A stretch of 64,000 bases of DNA from Neocallimastix lanati (nom. inval.) (GCA_016946835.1 JACVTC010000230.1:1-64000); one strand, 5' to 3'. Numbered from the stretch's first letter, positions 1-10,830 are shown. The notes: a model not told the origin generated them from the letters alone. Numbers and translations are program-made.

Positions 1-621
1 AAATTTTAAGATTAATAAAAGAACAATGTAAATTTAAATAATTAATATAGAAACTAAATTTAAATAATTTTATTATGTAAAATATATTTTATTATATAAA
101 TATTTGTTATTATTTGATATAATTAGTAAATAGTTAGTTTATTTTAAAGACTTAAAACTAATTCTTTTTTTAAAAATAGAAAATAAGACTTTAAATAGAA
201 TTAAAATAGTAATACTTTTTCTTTTTTAATATTTCTAAAAGATATAACATAGTAATTAAATTAGATAGTTAATTATATAGTTTAATCTTAACGAAAATTA
301 TAAAAACATGTAATAATTCTTATTTAAAAGAACAACATTTTTGTTAACATTTTTGTTTATCAAAACTTGTTCAATAAATACTTATTTTATCTTTATTTAA
401 ATTTAAAAGTATTTATTTAATATTATAAATTTAAAACTTAATAAAAATTAATATTTAAAAATTAAATAAAATTTATGTATTAAAATAACTTCAGTGTTTC
501 TAATAAATCAATTTTAAAAGTTTTGTAATAAAACATATTTTAATTATCTTAAAATTTATAACTTTGATAAAGAGTTATTAATAAACTAAAGTAAGTTATT
601 TAATAATTTCTTATCATTTTT
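1..621. other. AT-rich spacer, no gene seen
   Basis: The stretch is almost entirely A and T on both strands. I see no coding sequence, no tRNA and no clear LTR terminus. It ends at the TTTTT that forms the left target duplication of the solo LTR beginning at 622. Confidence 0.6.
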
Positions 622-1647
622 TGATACGGGGTGTCACTAAATACCTTGTATTTCCTATTAAATACTCTTAATAATAATAAAATAAAATTATTATTAAATA
701 TTCTTATTAAAATCTTTTATTAATATCAAATATAATAAAAATTATTATTAAATATTCTTATAAATTCTTTTATTAATATTAAATATAATAAAAATTATTA
801 TTAAATATTCTTATTAAAATCTTTTATTAATATCAAATCTAATAAAAATAATTATTAAATATTTTATTAATATTAAATATAATAAAAATTATTACTAAAT
901 ATTCTTATTAAAAATTATATAATATTTAAATCATTACTAATTCTTATTTTTATATTAAGAATAATAAAAACCTATTTCAATAAATATTTGATATAAAATA
1001 CAGAATTATAAGTTTCTGTATATTATTTTCTAAACCTTTGAAATAAACTAAAAATAAAACAAAAATCAAAAATAAATTAAATCTTTATTAAAATAAAAAT
1101 GAACTAAAATACAGAAGAATTCCAATAATAAAAATGATCTAAAATACAGAAGAATTCCAATAATAAAAATGATCTAAAATACAGAAGAATTCCAATAATA
1201 AAAATGATCTAAAATACAGAAAATATCAATTCTGTATAATTCTCTCTCTGAAAAACAATATCAAGAAGAAGCTACCGCCCGGAATGCCCTTCGTGATACA
1301 ATCTCTAAATTAATTTTTATATTTTAATTTAATAAATGTTATTTTTTTTTTAAAAAAAAAAAATAATTTAAAATAATAGTTAAAAATTAAAATAAAATAG
1401 TTATAATAGTTTTTTTATAAAGAATATATTAATAATAAATAAAATGTATTAAAATAAAAGTATAAAAAGAAGAATAAATTTCTTTCTTTTTAATACTTGG
1501 GAACAAATAATTTTAAATTTAAATTTAAATAAAGAATATTTTAAAATTTAATTTTTTTTTTTTGTTTCCAAATTTATTTTTATAGTTATGTGTTAATATT
1601 TATTTTTTGTTTTGAATATTTTAGTGTTTCAACCCCAGCCCGTATCA
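622..1647. mobile_element. Solo LTR, family J
   Basis: The segment begins TGATACGGGG and ends CCCGTATCA, so it has TG...CA termini with a 7-bp terminal inverted repeat (TGATACG/CGTATCA). It is flanked on both sides by TTTTT, a 5-bp target duplication, although that word is common in such AT-rich DNA. No internal coding region is present, so it is best read as a solo LTR. It contains a 35-bp tandem repeat and one short GC-rich island. The solo LTR at 62103-62581 has the same TGATACG...CGTATCA ends and probably belongs to the same clade. Confidence 0.7.
1101..1220. repeat. 35-bp tandem repeat (about 3.4 copies)
   Basis: A 35-bp unit containing ACAGAAGAATTCCAATAAT recurs with strict 35-bp spacing (the GAAGAATTCC word lies at 1114, 1149 and 1184). 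It lies inside the family J solo LTR. It looks like a replication-slippage array with no coding meaning. Confidence 0.85.
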
Positions 1648-2567
1648 TTTTTTATTTATACCTGATATTCTTAATCTACAAAAATTAAATTTTGTAGAAG
1701 TGAATAAGAGGATAAATACTGAATAAAATAGATTTAAGAAATTTAAAAAAAAATAAATATGTTTTATTATTAAACACAAAAATGTTTTATTAAGAAAATT
1801 TATTTTTATTTTAATATTAATCTTTATTTATTTAATAATTAATTTTGTTTAAATTAATAAAATAATTGTTAAAACTAATAAAATAATAAAATGAAATATT
1901 TATTATTTATACTAATTTATTTTAAATTTTAATAATAATATTGATTATTAATAACTAATAAAATATATATAATAATTTATTAAATAATTAATAATCATAC
2001 TTTTTGATTATTAAAACTAATAAAATATCTATAATAATTTATTAAATAATTAATAAACATACTTTTTGATTATTAAAACTAATAAAATATCTATAATAAT
2101 TTATTAAATAATTAATAAACATACTTTTTGATTATTAAAACTAATAAAATATCTATAATAATTTATTAAATAATTAATAATAAAGAATAATTTATAAGAA
2201 ATATTTACATGTTTTTATATTTTTCTTTGATTTTAAACTATTTACATTAAAAATAATAAAATTAATAAAAGAGAAAAAAAGAATAATTTAATATTAAATT
2301 AAACAATATTTACAATTAAAATATTAATAAAGATGAGTTTTAAAATGTTATTTTAATTACAATTTGTTTATAAAAGTTGAGTTATAAAATAAATAAAATA
2401 ATCATTATTTTAAATAAAAGTAACTTAATTATTTAACTATTTAATTTTAATTTTGAGATATTTATAAGTTTGTTTATTTGTTATTTATAATTTATTAAAT
2501 TTGTTTATTATTTTGTTTATTTGTAGTTTTAGAAAAATATTATTTATTAATTTATTTTAGTTTTTTT
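1648..2567. other. AT-rich spacer with tandem repeat
   Basis: No gene is visible. The notable content is a 62-bp tandem repeat (separate entry). The right end is the TTTTT that serves as the target duplication of the copia element. Confidence 0.6.
1949..2186. repeat. 62-bp tandem repeat (about 4 copies)
   Basis: The word ACTTTTTGATTATTAAAAC recurs at 1999, 2061 and 2123, giving a 62-bp period. The unit also contains TATCTATAATAATTTATTAA. The copies are nearly identical, so the expansion is recent. Confidence 0.85.
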
Positions 2568-2807
2568 TGTTTGTAAATGTAATTTAGATTTTGTTTATTT
2601 ATTTATTTATTTATTAAACTCGTCTCTTTTTTTAATAGTTATAAAATTACATGTTATAATCTACATGAGCAGTACATTATTCTAATACATTATTTGGTAC
2701 ATATTCTAGTATGTAATCTACATAAATATTGTAACATAAATTATAAAATATTATAAAATAAATTATTAAATAAAATAATTAACTAAAATAAACTTTATAT
2801 TTCAACA
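2568..2807 (-). repeat. Copia 3' LTR
   Basis: Read on the minus strand it starts TGTTGAAATATAAAG and ends in CA. It is 240 bp long and matches 8906-9145 with one visible mismatch. It directly follows the RNase H coding region, as a 3' LTR should. Confidence 0.92.
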
Positions 2808-2820
2808 TCCCTCCTAAAGT

Positions 2821-3183
2821 TTAATTTTGGTTAAACTTTGAAAGAACATTATTTCTGAACTTGGTCATAGATGGTCCACTTAAATATTTTGTAAATCCGT
2901 CTGCTAGATTCATCTGTGATCTTATATATTGTACATCCAATATTTTACTATTAACTAACTCTCTAATTTTATGATACTTTAACTGGATATGTTTAGACTT
3001 AGGATTTATAGTTTCATTTTTGCAATTATAAATAGCAGCCTGATTATCAACATTAATAGCTAAATCTTTTAATTTTATTCCTAATTCACTGAATAAATTC
3101 TTATACCATAAAACTTCCTTAGCGCATTCAACAATGGCATAATACTCACTTTCAGCAGTAGATAAGGCAATACATGGTTGCAA
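2821..3183 (-). CDS. Copia Pol, RNase H part
   Basis: This is the C-terminal end of the copia polyprotein. It shows the family signature ALSTAESEYYA, followed by SKHIQLKYHKIREL and then NLADGFTKYL. RNase H removes the RNA strand during reverse transcription. The piece lies 13 bp from the 3' LTR, so there is almost no 3' untranslated internal sequence. It is part of the broken element at 2568-9145. Confidence 0.85.
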   Translation of the reverse strand: MQPCIALSTAESEYYAIVECAKEVLWYKNLFSELGIKLKDLAINVDNQAAIYNCKNETINPKSKHIQLKYHKIRELVNSKILDVQYIRSQMNLADGFTKYLSGPSMTKFRNNVLSKFNQN

Positions 3184-3243
3184 TTTCGAAAACCAGCTTG
3201 TAGTTCCATTTCCAATTTTCGCAACATAACCAGTGGTAGATCT

Positions 3244-4266
3244 TCAGGTATCTATATCACCTCCATAGTCAGCATCTACATATATACTTAAGTCATTATT
3301 CTTAGTAAATTTAATACCATAATTTGGATTACCTTTTAGATACTTCATAATACGTTTAACATTATCCCAATCTTCCAAATTTGGATCTTTTGCTTTTCTA
3401 GATGCCTTTGATACCGAAAACATAATATCAGGTCGAGTACTTACAGCTAAATATAAAAAACTACCTATGACTTGTTGGTATTTTGTTATGTTGAATGGTA
3501 TTTTTCTTAATTTTTCATTTGTAGTTGGCTTAGGCGTTGATACGGGTTTACAATCTTTCATATTAAATCTTTCTAATATATCTTTTAAATATTTGCATTG
3601 ATGTAATAGGTAACCATCTTGACATTTTTCGAATTTTATACCAATGATATAACTTGCGTAACCTAAATCAGTTAACTTGAAATTTTCATTTAATTGTTTC
3701 TTAGTCTTTATTATCTCATTTTCTTCACCTGTTAACAAAATGTCATCTACATATACTCCAAGAATACATACTATTTTATTTTCTTTATTTCTCCTTACAT
3801 AGATACATGGTTCGCTTATTAAACGTCTGAAATTTAGTTTTAATAAGGTGTTGTTTAGTTTTTCATTCCATGCGCGTCCACTTTGTCTCAGACCATACAA
3901 GGCTTTATTCAATTTCCAATAGCCCATATTATTTTTCTTATAACCATCAGGTATTTTCATATATATATCTTCTTCAAGGTCTGCATTCAAGTAGGCTGTT
4001 TTTATATCTAATTGGTGTATATTGTAGTTGTAATGTGTAGCTAGTGATGTAATAACTCTTAATGAATTTTGTTTTAATGTAGGTGAATAAGTTTCTTTAA
4101 AATCTATACCTTCCTTTTGAGTGAAGCCACGTGCTACAAGGCGTGCTTTTCTTTTAATAATGTTTCCATTTAAATCATACTTATACTTAAAAACCCATTT
4201 TGGTGTAATTACATTTTTACCTTCTGGAATTGATTTTATATTTGTATAAACATTTAACTCTTTCAT
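3244..4266 (-). CDS. Copia Pol, reverse transcriptase part
   Basis: The 340-residue frame is a classic copia-type RT_2 domain. It has PKWVFKYKYDLNG and KARLVARGFTQ near the start, LDIKTAYLNADLEEDIYM near residues 86-103, ALYGLRQSGRAW, and the catalytic YVDD at about residues 172-175 within GVYVDDILLTG. It ends in the connection region that leads to RNase H. It is part of a broken element and is unlikely to be expressed as a functional polyprotein. Confidence 0.92.
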   Translation of the reverse strand: MKELNVYTNIKSIPEGKNVITPKWVFKYKYDLNGNIIKRKARLVARGFTQKEGIDFKETYSPTLKQNSLRVITSLATHYNYNIHQLDIKTAYLNADLEEDIYMKIPDGYKKNNMGYWKLNKALYGLRQSGRAWNEKLNNTLLKLNFRRLISEPCIYVRRNKENKIVCILGVYVDDILLTGEENEIIKTKKQLNENFKLTDLGYASYIIGIKFEKCQDGYLLHQCKYLKDILERFNMKDCKPVSTPKPTTNEKLRKIPFNITKYQQVIGSFLYLAVSTRPDIMFSVSKASRKAKDPNLEDWDNVKRIMKYLKGNPNYGIKFTKNNDLSIYVDADYGGDIDT

Positions 4267-5037
4267 ACTATTTAATTCATTATTTACTGCTTCTAACCAT
4301 TCTTTTTTGTCGGTTTTATTAAAAATATCTTTATAACTTACTGGTTTTTTAGGTTTTTCGACAGAACTTGCAGTTGGTTGTTCATTTGAATTTGTTGAAA
4401 CATTTGGATTATTTGAATTTTCTGAGTCATTTGAATTATTTTGGTCATTTGTATCATTTGTATCATTTAAAATACTTACGTATTCATTGTCTCTAAATTT
4501 CTTTTCTTTACCTTTATTATGTTTATATCTATGTTTCTTTCCAGCATATCTAATTAATATATTATTTACTTTTCCTTTCTCTTTCTTATTAAAATTAAAG
4601 TTTTTGTTCTGTGTTCTTTTAAATTTTCTTTCATTTGTGCTTACATGATACTTTGTAGAATAAGGTTTTCTTATTGTTTCAACTGATTCCTTAATTACTT
4701 TATTTTTAATTTCAATTTTCTTTGGTTCATAATAAGCTGAATCTTCAATTTCTGTTTCTGTAGTATCTGAGTCACTTTCAATATAATTTGAACCTGAATG
4801 TTTATTTTTTCTTTTAGATATTCTAACTTTGTTTCCTGTAGTTTCTTTTTCATTTATACTAACTGGATTATTTTTAAAGGTAACTTTATTTGGATCAAAA
4901 TTTTTGAAACTATTGTTTATATTTTTATTTGAAATTGTTTCAGAATGATTATTTTCTTCAATTTTTTCATTTTCAATTTGATCATAATCAATATTCTCTT
5001 TATTTTCTATTTTACTATTTTCAACATTTCTTTCATT

Positions 5038-7050
5038 TTATATTTCATCATAATCAATATTCCCTTTATTTTCTATTTTACTATTTTCAACATTTCTTTC
5101 ATTTTCTATTTTATCATTTTCATTATTTTCTTCTTCTTCCATTTTATCATAATCGATTTCTTCTTCAATCATCATTTGTTTATCTTTTTCTGATGAATTT
5201 TCTTTATTTTCATTTTGATTATCAAAGTTTGAAATTACATTTTCATTTATATTTTCTTGTTCTGTATTTTGATTTGAATTGGAAGATGAATCTATGTTAT
5301 TTTCATCATTTATTGTAGTATACATTGTCAACATTTCTTCAAAATTTTGAGAGTTTTGATTTTCATTTTGATTTTGTTTATTTTCCGAAATCATTGAATT
5401 TTGGTCAGAGTTAAAAAGTAATTTATTGTTTATTTCAATTCTATTGTTATTAATATTAAAGGAAGAGTTATTTTTATTATCATGGTTACTTACATGCTCA
5501 TTTCTTACATTTGGATCATGAATGCTTAGATTTTCAGATGGATTTAGATTAGATGAATTAAAATTTAAATTGTTTAATTTATTATTTAAATTGTTATTTT
5601 GAACTAAATTACTATTTAAATTATTTAAATTATTTTCATTTTGTGAAGAATTAATTTTATTTTGAATTAGATTATAATTTCCATTTTGAATAGTATTATT
5701 ATAATTTTGAAAATCTTGTAAATTTTGTAAGTTTGGATTTTGCCAAATGTGAGGATTATAACCGTTAGGATTGTAATAGTTAAGAGGAAAATTAAAATTG
5801 TTGTAATAGTTAAAAGGGTTGTAATAACTATATAAATTATTTAAATTAAAAGGTTTTTGTGATTCATGGTAATAATTATTGAAGAATTTATTTGGATCAT
5901 AAATATTATAATTTTGATAGACATTATTTAATTGGTTTGTGTGAGATAAATTATTTAAATTGTTATCATTTGAAGGAACTACTAAAGTGGGTTTTGTTTG
6001 CATATTATTATCAGTATTGGTAGTATTAGTATTACTATTAGTTTTATTTCTGTCCGAATTATTACTATTGAAGTTTACGTTATTATTTTCGTCAATACTG
6101 TTATTATCATTTTCATTATTTTGAAAACTAACTTTAGTGTTCTTGTCAGTATTACTATCGCTCCCTCCGTTTTCATAATAAGGGGAAAAATCGATAATAT
6201 CAGGAGGAGAGGACGGACAAATGGACTTTACAGGCATGTCTTCGAAGAATTCAACAGCACGAGATAAAATAATTTTATTATGTTGAGTATCGTATATTCT
6301 GTAGGCGGTGGGATTTCTATCATATCCAATAAAGATTCCAGGAGAGGAGGAGTTTTCAAACTTCTTACGGAGGTGTTTGGGGACATAGAAGAAGACTTGA
6401 CAACCGAACACTTTAAATTTGTTAAAGTCGACTTTTTTATTAAATAGAACTTCATAAGGAATTTTATTATCTATTCCTTTATGAGGGAGTCGGTTGTGAA
6501 TGTAGTTAGCTGTAGATACAGCATCTTCCCAGAATGAATAATGTAGTTTTGAGTCATTTAGAAGTGCTCTCGCACAATGAATAAAGGTTTGTTGGAATCG
6601 TTCTGATTTACCATTTTGTTGTGGGTTGTAAGGAATAGAATATAAATGAACGATCCCGTTTTGGTCACAAAAATTGTCAAAAAGAGAATTTGAGTATTCA
6701 GTTCCGTTATCAGTTTTAAGATACTTTATGTTTTTATTAAAAATATTTTTAACTTTGTTATACCATTTAAGGAAAGTAGGGAAAACCTCAGCCTTAGATT
6801 TTAGGAAGAAAGTCCATCCGAAACGAGTATAATCATCCATAATAGTGAAAAAATATTTATTTCCATATATGGATTTGTCAGAGTTTAAAACGGTGTCCAT
6901 ATGAACCATTTCAAAAGGTTCAGTAGTTTTATTTTTAGACAAGTAATAGAGGAAGTTTTTAATTTTGGATTCAACACATATCATGCATTTTTCCTTTAAG
7001 TTAATATTTGGTAACCGGTCTTTAATAATAGCAATATTAAAATGCCCCAT
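5038..7050 (-). CDS. Copia Pol, integrase with long Asn-rich tail
   Basis: The first 20-30 residues keep part of the zinc-binding HHCC finger (MGHFNI...KCMIC). The catalytic core follows with D52 (HMDTVL), D114 (KTDNGTEYS) and E150 (NGKSERF), the D,D-35-E spacing of integrases. A C-terminal module (KVFGCQVFFYVPKHLRKKF, then GIFIGYDRNPTAYRIYD) is typical of copia integrases. After about residue 290 the protein becomes an Asn/Ser/Glu-rich low-complexity linker of several hundred residues. Such linkers are common in proteins of AT-rich genomes. Confidence 0.9.
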   Translation of the reverse strand: MGHFNIAIIKDRLPNINLKEKCMICVESKIKNFLYYLSKNKTTEPFEMVHMDTVLNSDKSIYGNKYFFTIMDDYTRFGWTFFLKSKAEVFPTFLKWYNKVKNIFNKNIKYLKTDNGTEYSNSLFDNFCDQNGIVHLYSIPYNPQQNGKSERFQQTFIHCARALLNDSKLHYSFWEDAVSTANYIHNRLPHKGIDNKIPYEVLFNKKVDFNKFKVFGCQVFFYVPKHLRKKFENSSSPGIFIGYDRNPTAYRIYDTQHNKIILSRAVEFFEDMPVKSICPSSPPDIIDFSPYYENGGSDSNTDKNTKVSFQNNENDNNSIDENNNVNFNSNNSDRNKTNSNTNTTNTDNNMQTKPTLVVPSNDNNLNNLSHTNQLNNVYQNYNIYDPNKFFNNYYHESQKPFNLNNLYSYYNPFNYYNNFNFPLNYYNPNGYNPHIWQNPNLQNLQDFQNYNNTIQNGNYNLIQNKINSSQNENNLNNLNSNLVQNNNLNNKLNNLNFNSSNLNPSENLSIHDPNVRNEHVSNHDNKNNSSFNINNNRIEINNKLLFNSDQNSMISENKQNQNENQNSQNFEEMLTMYTTINDENNIDSSSNSNQNTEQENINENVISNFDNQNENKENSSEKDKQMMIEEEIDYDKMEEEENNENDKIENERNVENSKIENKGNIDYDEI

Positions 7051-7152
7051 ACGACGATGCCAAAGTTTTAATATTTTGTCATCATCAGTTTCTTCAATAC
7101 TGAATGATGTAGGGAGAGAATTTACATTTAATTTTTCTTTAAGGAAATAGAT

Positions 7153-7500
7153 TTAATAAGTTTTAGTAAACTCAATTGCTGCGGAGGTACATATCCTATT
7201 GCCTTTTTTATTGTAAATTATAACTTTATTCTCATTTTCATAATTATAAAACATAATTTTATAGTTATCTTTGCATAAAGAATAAATGGACAATAGGTTG
7301 CGTTTAAAAGATGGAATATATAAGACATCTTTTAAAATTATTTTATTATCATTGATGTATCCAATATAAGTTCCCTTATATTTAGATACGATACGGCCTC
7401 CCATCAGCATAAGTTAATACCTCCTCATGTTCTTCAACATTAGTAAGAGATTTAATGTCATACGTCATATTGTATGACGCTCCTGAATCGAGTGTCCAGG
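7153..7500 (-). CDS. Copia Pol, protease region
   Basis: The stretch around 7470-7490 encodes the aspartic protease signature LDSGAS in the copia context. The lower part (7153-7410) encodes the downstream protease-linker block VLYIPSFKRNLLSIYSLC, which in copia elements follows the catalytic site. Copia proteases cleave the Gag-Pol precursor inside virus-like particles. The region lies between gag and integrase as expected. It belongs to the broken element and the boundaries are approximate. Confidence 0.75.
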
Positions 7501-7719
7501 TTGATATTTTATTTTTATTTTGTTCTTTATCTTCTATTTCAAAATATTTCAGACCATGCCTCGGAATTGGGTTGTTATTCTCATTTTTACCTTTGTTAAT
7601 ATTCTTCTTTTTGTTATTATAATTACATTTATTATTATTACATTTATTATTATTTTTGTTATTATTAATTTTATCATTATTTGTTTTTTCTTTGACGACA
7701 CAGCTGGATTCTGATTTGT

Positions 7720-8676
7720 TTATATTGTTTTTGGAGTATTTATAGCAAAATTGATGTATTTGAGGTAGTCATCATCTTCTTGTTCTTCTTCAGTAGCCAT
7801 AAAGTTTGACTGACCCGTAGATTTTTCTTGATTTTTGTTGTTATTATTATCATTTTTATTATTTTTTCTATTATTATTGTTTCTTGAGTTTTTCTTATTT
7901 TTATTGAACTTGCAATACTCAGCTTTGTGGCCATATCTGTGGCAAATAGAACATTTTGGTCTGTTTCTTTTTCTTTGGATGTTGTTTATTTGGGCTTTTT
8001 TTCTATATCTTTTGTCTTTATATAGTTCTTCTAATTCAATGTGGGCTTTAATTACTTCATTACATGTTTTGTTCCAGTCGTCTTTGTAATCTAACATTTT
8101 GGAATAATAAATAATTTCTCGATTGTAGTTATCTAATATTACGTATAATAATTTGAATTTCTCTTCGTCTGTCTTTGGTTTCTTCAGACTTTCAAGTTCA
8201 TCGTATATACGATTAAGGTTTGAGATGAACATTGACATTGAATTTTCTTTTTCATTAAAGGTTAGGTTATCTAATTCGTTTTCCAATGATTTTATCATTT
8301 CCTCGTCTGAAACCCTTAAGGATTTTTTTATGACAGAAAACATTTCAAAAGCGGTGCTATTTATTGCATCAATAGTTTTTCGAAAATCTCTTCCCATACT
8401 ATTGAATATATAATTTTTTGCTGCATTATCTCTGTCGAGAAGACCTTTATCGACAGATTTATCATAGACTACGTGTTCTAGTGTTGGGAGTTTTAAATAA
8501 TGGTTTAATTCATTTTTATCAATTTTGCTGACTGGGATTTTTTTAACTTGTTCTTCTAAGATGAAATCTTGAAGATTATGTCTTCTTAGTATAAGATATA
8601 AATTACTAAACCATTCTCGAAAACTATCTCTGTCTTCTCTGGTGATGAGAATGGAGGTATGTTCGTCTTGACTCAT
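7720..8676 (-). CDS. Copia Gag with zinc knuckle
   Basis: The 318-residue protein is the structural capsid/nucleocapsid protein of the copia element. Residues about 70-210 resemble the UBN2/Retrotran_gag capsid fold, with LENELDNLTFNEKENSM and a helix-rich pattern. One CCHC zinc knuckle (CSICHRYGHKAEYC, C242/C245/H250/C255) sits before a Lys/Asn-rich basic tract, as in RNA-binding nucleocapsids. The start codon lies about 230 bp inside the 5' LTR, leaving an ordinary-length leader. This frame is uninterrupted, although the element as a whole is not. Confidence 0.9.
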   Translation of the reverse strand: MSQDEHTSILITREDRDSFREWFSNLYLILRRHNLQDFILEEQVKKIPVSKIDKNELNHYLKLPTLEHVVYDKSVDKGLLDRDNAAKNYIFNSMGRDFRKTIDAINSTAFEMFSVIKKSLRVSDEEMIKSLENELDNLTFNEKENSMSMFISNLNRIYDELESLKKPKTDEEKFKLLYVILDNYNREIIYYSKMLDYKDDWNKTCNEVIKAHIELEELYKDKRYRKKAQINNIQRKRNRPKCSICHRYGHKAEYCKFNKNKKNSRNNNNRKNNKNDNNNNKNQEKSTGQSNFMATEEEQEDDDYLKYINFAINTPKTI

Positions 8677-8905
8677 TTTAATAGATTTTAATAATAATAA
8701 AAAAAATAATTTAAAAATAATTTAAAAAAATTTTGAAATTAAATTTTAAATTAAAAAAATAAAAAAATGATTTCGAAATTTAAAAAAATAATTTTTTAAT
8801 TTTTAGAATTTAAAAATATAAATTTTAAATTTAGGACAGAAATGTGTAAGTATAAATTAAAAAAATATTTTTTATTAGTGGAGTCTAATGAGACTCTTAA
8901 TCTTT

Positions 8906-9145
8906 TGTTTGTAAATGTAATTTAGATTTTGTTTATTTATTTATTTATTTATTAAACTCGTCTCTTTTTTTAATAATTATAAAATTACATGTTATAATCT
9001 ACATGAGCAGTACATTATTCTAATACATTATTTGGTACATATTCTAGTATGTAATCTACATAAATATTGTAACATAAATTATAAAATATTATAAAATAAA
9101 TTATTAAATAAAATAATTAACTAAAATAAACTTTATATTTCAACA
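8906..9145 (-). repeat. Copia 5' LTR
   Basis: This 240-bp LTR is nearly identical to 2568-2807. It has TG...CA ends and is flanked outside by TTTTT. On the minus strand it lies upstream of gag and would supply the promoter. Confidence 0.92.
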
Positions 9146-9385
9146 TTTTTTAATTAAAATTATTAATGATTAATTAATTTATTATTATTTTATTTTAATT
9201 ATTTTTATTTAATTAAATTTTCTTTAATATGGATTTAATTTTTTTTTAGAATGGATTAATTTTTGGGTTAAGTTAGACAAGAATTTGTTCTTTATTATTT
9301 ATTTTAATTTAATAATTTTGTTATTTATCATCTTGGGGAAATTTTTCTTACTCATTTTTTTTGTTTATTTTTGTTTGTTTTTTAT

Positions 9386-10082
9386 TGTTAAGATAATAAC
9401 TGAATTTCAATTCAATTTCAATTTCAACAATTCAGTTATTCGAATTTCAATGTTAATAAATAATAATATATAATAATTATTATTAAATTAACTTTATTAA
9501 AATATTTAGGAATTAGTCTAGGCCAACATATTGACTAAATATTATTAACATATTGAAATTAATATATATTAAATAATTATATTAAATAATGTAAACACGT
9601 GATTGTCATATTAAATTAAATTTCATATTAATTTATTATCAAAATCTTTACATATTATATTTTAATTATAAAATATAATATTTAGTTATATTAGATTCTT
9701 ATATTTTATTATATTAAATATTTATATTATTATCTTATTTTATATTATTAATATCAAACTTATATTAATACTATTACATATTCATATTAATAATTAATAT
9801 TTTAATAATTAATTACTTTATATAAATATATATTTAAATCTTTTGATTAATCCTTTATAGGATTATTGTAATTTAAATTATAGTAATAATTATTTAAAAT
9901 AATAATGAAATAAAATATTATTAAGATTAAATAAAATTTATATTTTAAAATAAAAAAACTTATTTATAAAATTTACCAATAACAATAGGTTTTAATAATA
10001 GTAAATTTAAATTTTTAATTAATTACTATAATTTGGCATCTTGACCTATTCGTTAATACCAAATTATCTCAAAACTTTGACG
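9386..10082 (+). mobile_element. Solo LTR, family A, copy A1
   Basis: The element begins TGTTAAGATAATAACTGA and ends AACTTTGACG. The last base departs from the CA seen in other copies. It is flanked by TTTAT on both sides, a 5-bp target duplication. Six more copies of this LTR family occur in the window (A2-A7). No internal region is attached to any of them, so the parent element is not represented. The related locus at about 62.1-62.6 kb lacks this insertion and shows the empty-site sequence. The strand is an arbitrary family orientation. Confidence 0.85.
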
Positions 10083-10209
10083 TTTATTATTATTATTAAA
10101 ATATTAATGTGAATAAATGAAATTTTTTTTAATTAATTTACTTATTATTCTAATATTTAAAATTATTTAAAAAATTAATATTTATTATTACCAAATATAA
10201 TTTAAAAGG

Positions 10210-10383
10210 ACTTTTTTTTTTGGAATTAAATTAATTCAAGGATTAGATTGTAAATAAAATTAATTTTAAACTATTAATCTTAAATAAAAATAATTTTTAT
10301 TTATATTGTTACTTTTTTTTTTTTATCAATATAATTCAAGGATTAGATTGTAAATAAAATTAATTTTAAACTATTAATCTTAT
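10210..10383. repeat. AATTCAAGGATTAG tandem units (2 copies)
   Basis: Two copies of a roughly 110-bp unit contain ATTCAAGGATTAGATTG and ATTAATTTTAAACTATTAA and are separated by T-runs. The paralogous segments carry about four copies at 39325-39920 and about four at 62715-63110. The unit therefore changes copy number. Confidence 0.75.
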
Positions 10384-10544
10384 CTCGAAAAAAAAAAAAA
10401 AAAAAAAAAAAAATAAGAAAAAGAATTAATATCCAAAAAATAAAAGTAAAAGTAGAATAAAAATAATAAAAAAAGAAAATAAAAAAAAAGAGAAAAGGTA
10501 GTTTATATAAAAAAAAAAATAATAAAAAAAATGAAGAAAGAGTA

Positions 10545-10684
10545 ATTAATAAATAAATAAATAAATAAATAAATAAAATATAAATAAATAAATAAATAAA
10601 TAAAATATAAATAAATAAATAAATAAATAAAATATAAATAAATAAATAAATAAAATATAAATAAATAAATAAATAAATAAAATA

Positions 10685-10724
<40 letters not shown>

Positions 10725-10725
10725 A
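10545..10725. repeat. ATAA microsatellite with ATATAAATA interruptions
   Basis: An (ATAA)n tract is interrupted periodically by AATAT, giving a higher-order repeat of about 30-35 bp. The paralogous segments at 40155 and 63312 have only a few ATAA units, so this copy has expanded. Confidence 0.85.
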
Positions 10726-10759
10726 TGAAATAAAAATTAAAATAAAGAAAAAAGAAGAA

Positions 10760-10830
10760 AGAACATTTTGAAAATGAACCGAAAGCTAATTCATTTGTAA
10801 TCAATTACTCTACCTCTGAGCTAACAACCC
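10760..10830 (-). pseudogene. Decayed tRNA-Cys, with tRNA-Ser remnant to about 10880
   Basis: On the minus strand the sequence keeps GTTAGCTCAGAGGTAGAGTA (D arm) and TTTCGGTTCATT (part of the T arm). It aligns along its length with the intact tRNA-Cys at 36913-36984. Stem pairing is lost and many G/C positions have become A/T. The anticodon position reads ACA instead of GCA. The conserved spacer AATAATGAAG and a T-arm remnant of tRNA-Ser (GCAAGGTTTAAACCTGC) follow, so the Cys-Ser pair decayed as a unit. It is unlikely to be functional. Confidence 0.75.

Larger units (their letters stand above)
2568..9145 (-). mobile_element. Ty1/copia LTR retrotransposon, young but broken
   Basis: Two 240-bp LTRs (2568-2807 and 8906-9145) bracket an internal region read on the minus strand. 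The order is Gag, protease, integrase, reverse transcriptase, RNase H, with integrase before RT, which is diagnostic for the copia superfamily (Pseudoviridae). Both outer flanks are TTTTT, a 5-bp target duplication. I find a single base difference between the two LTRs, so the insertion is recent on a sequence clock. The coding region is nevertheless interrupted in about four places, so the element looks dead. A 16-nt inverted repeat (GAGTCTAATGAGACTC) lies just inside the 5' LTR near 8881-8896 and may belong to the primer-binding region. No clear tRNA match was recognised there. Confidence 0.93.

Noticed and set aside
4929-5318. Plus-strand Phe/His/Tyr-rich frame
   Set aside because: It is the antisense of the Asn/Glu-rich tail of the copia integrase.
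8881-8896. The palindrome GAGTCTAATGAGACTC as a tRNA-derived primer site
   Set aside because: It loosely resembles an anticodon arm with CAT, but the loop length is wrong and no tRNA match can be shown from this window.
10343-10804. A 153-residue Ile/Leu/Tyr/Phe-rich frame
   Set aside because: It is generated by the ATAA microsatellite and flanking A runs. The homologous regions at 40028 and 63125 have different lengths and compositions.
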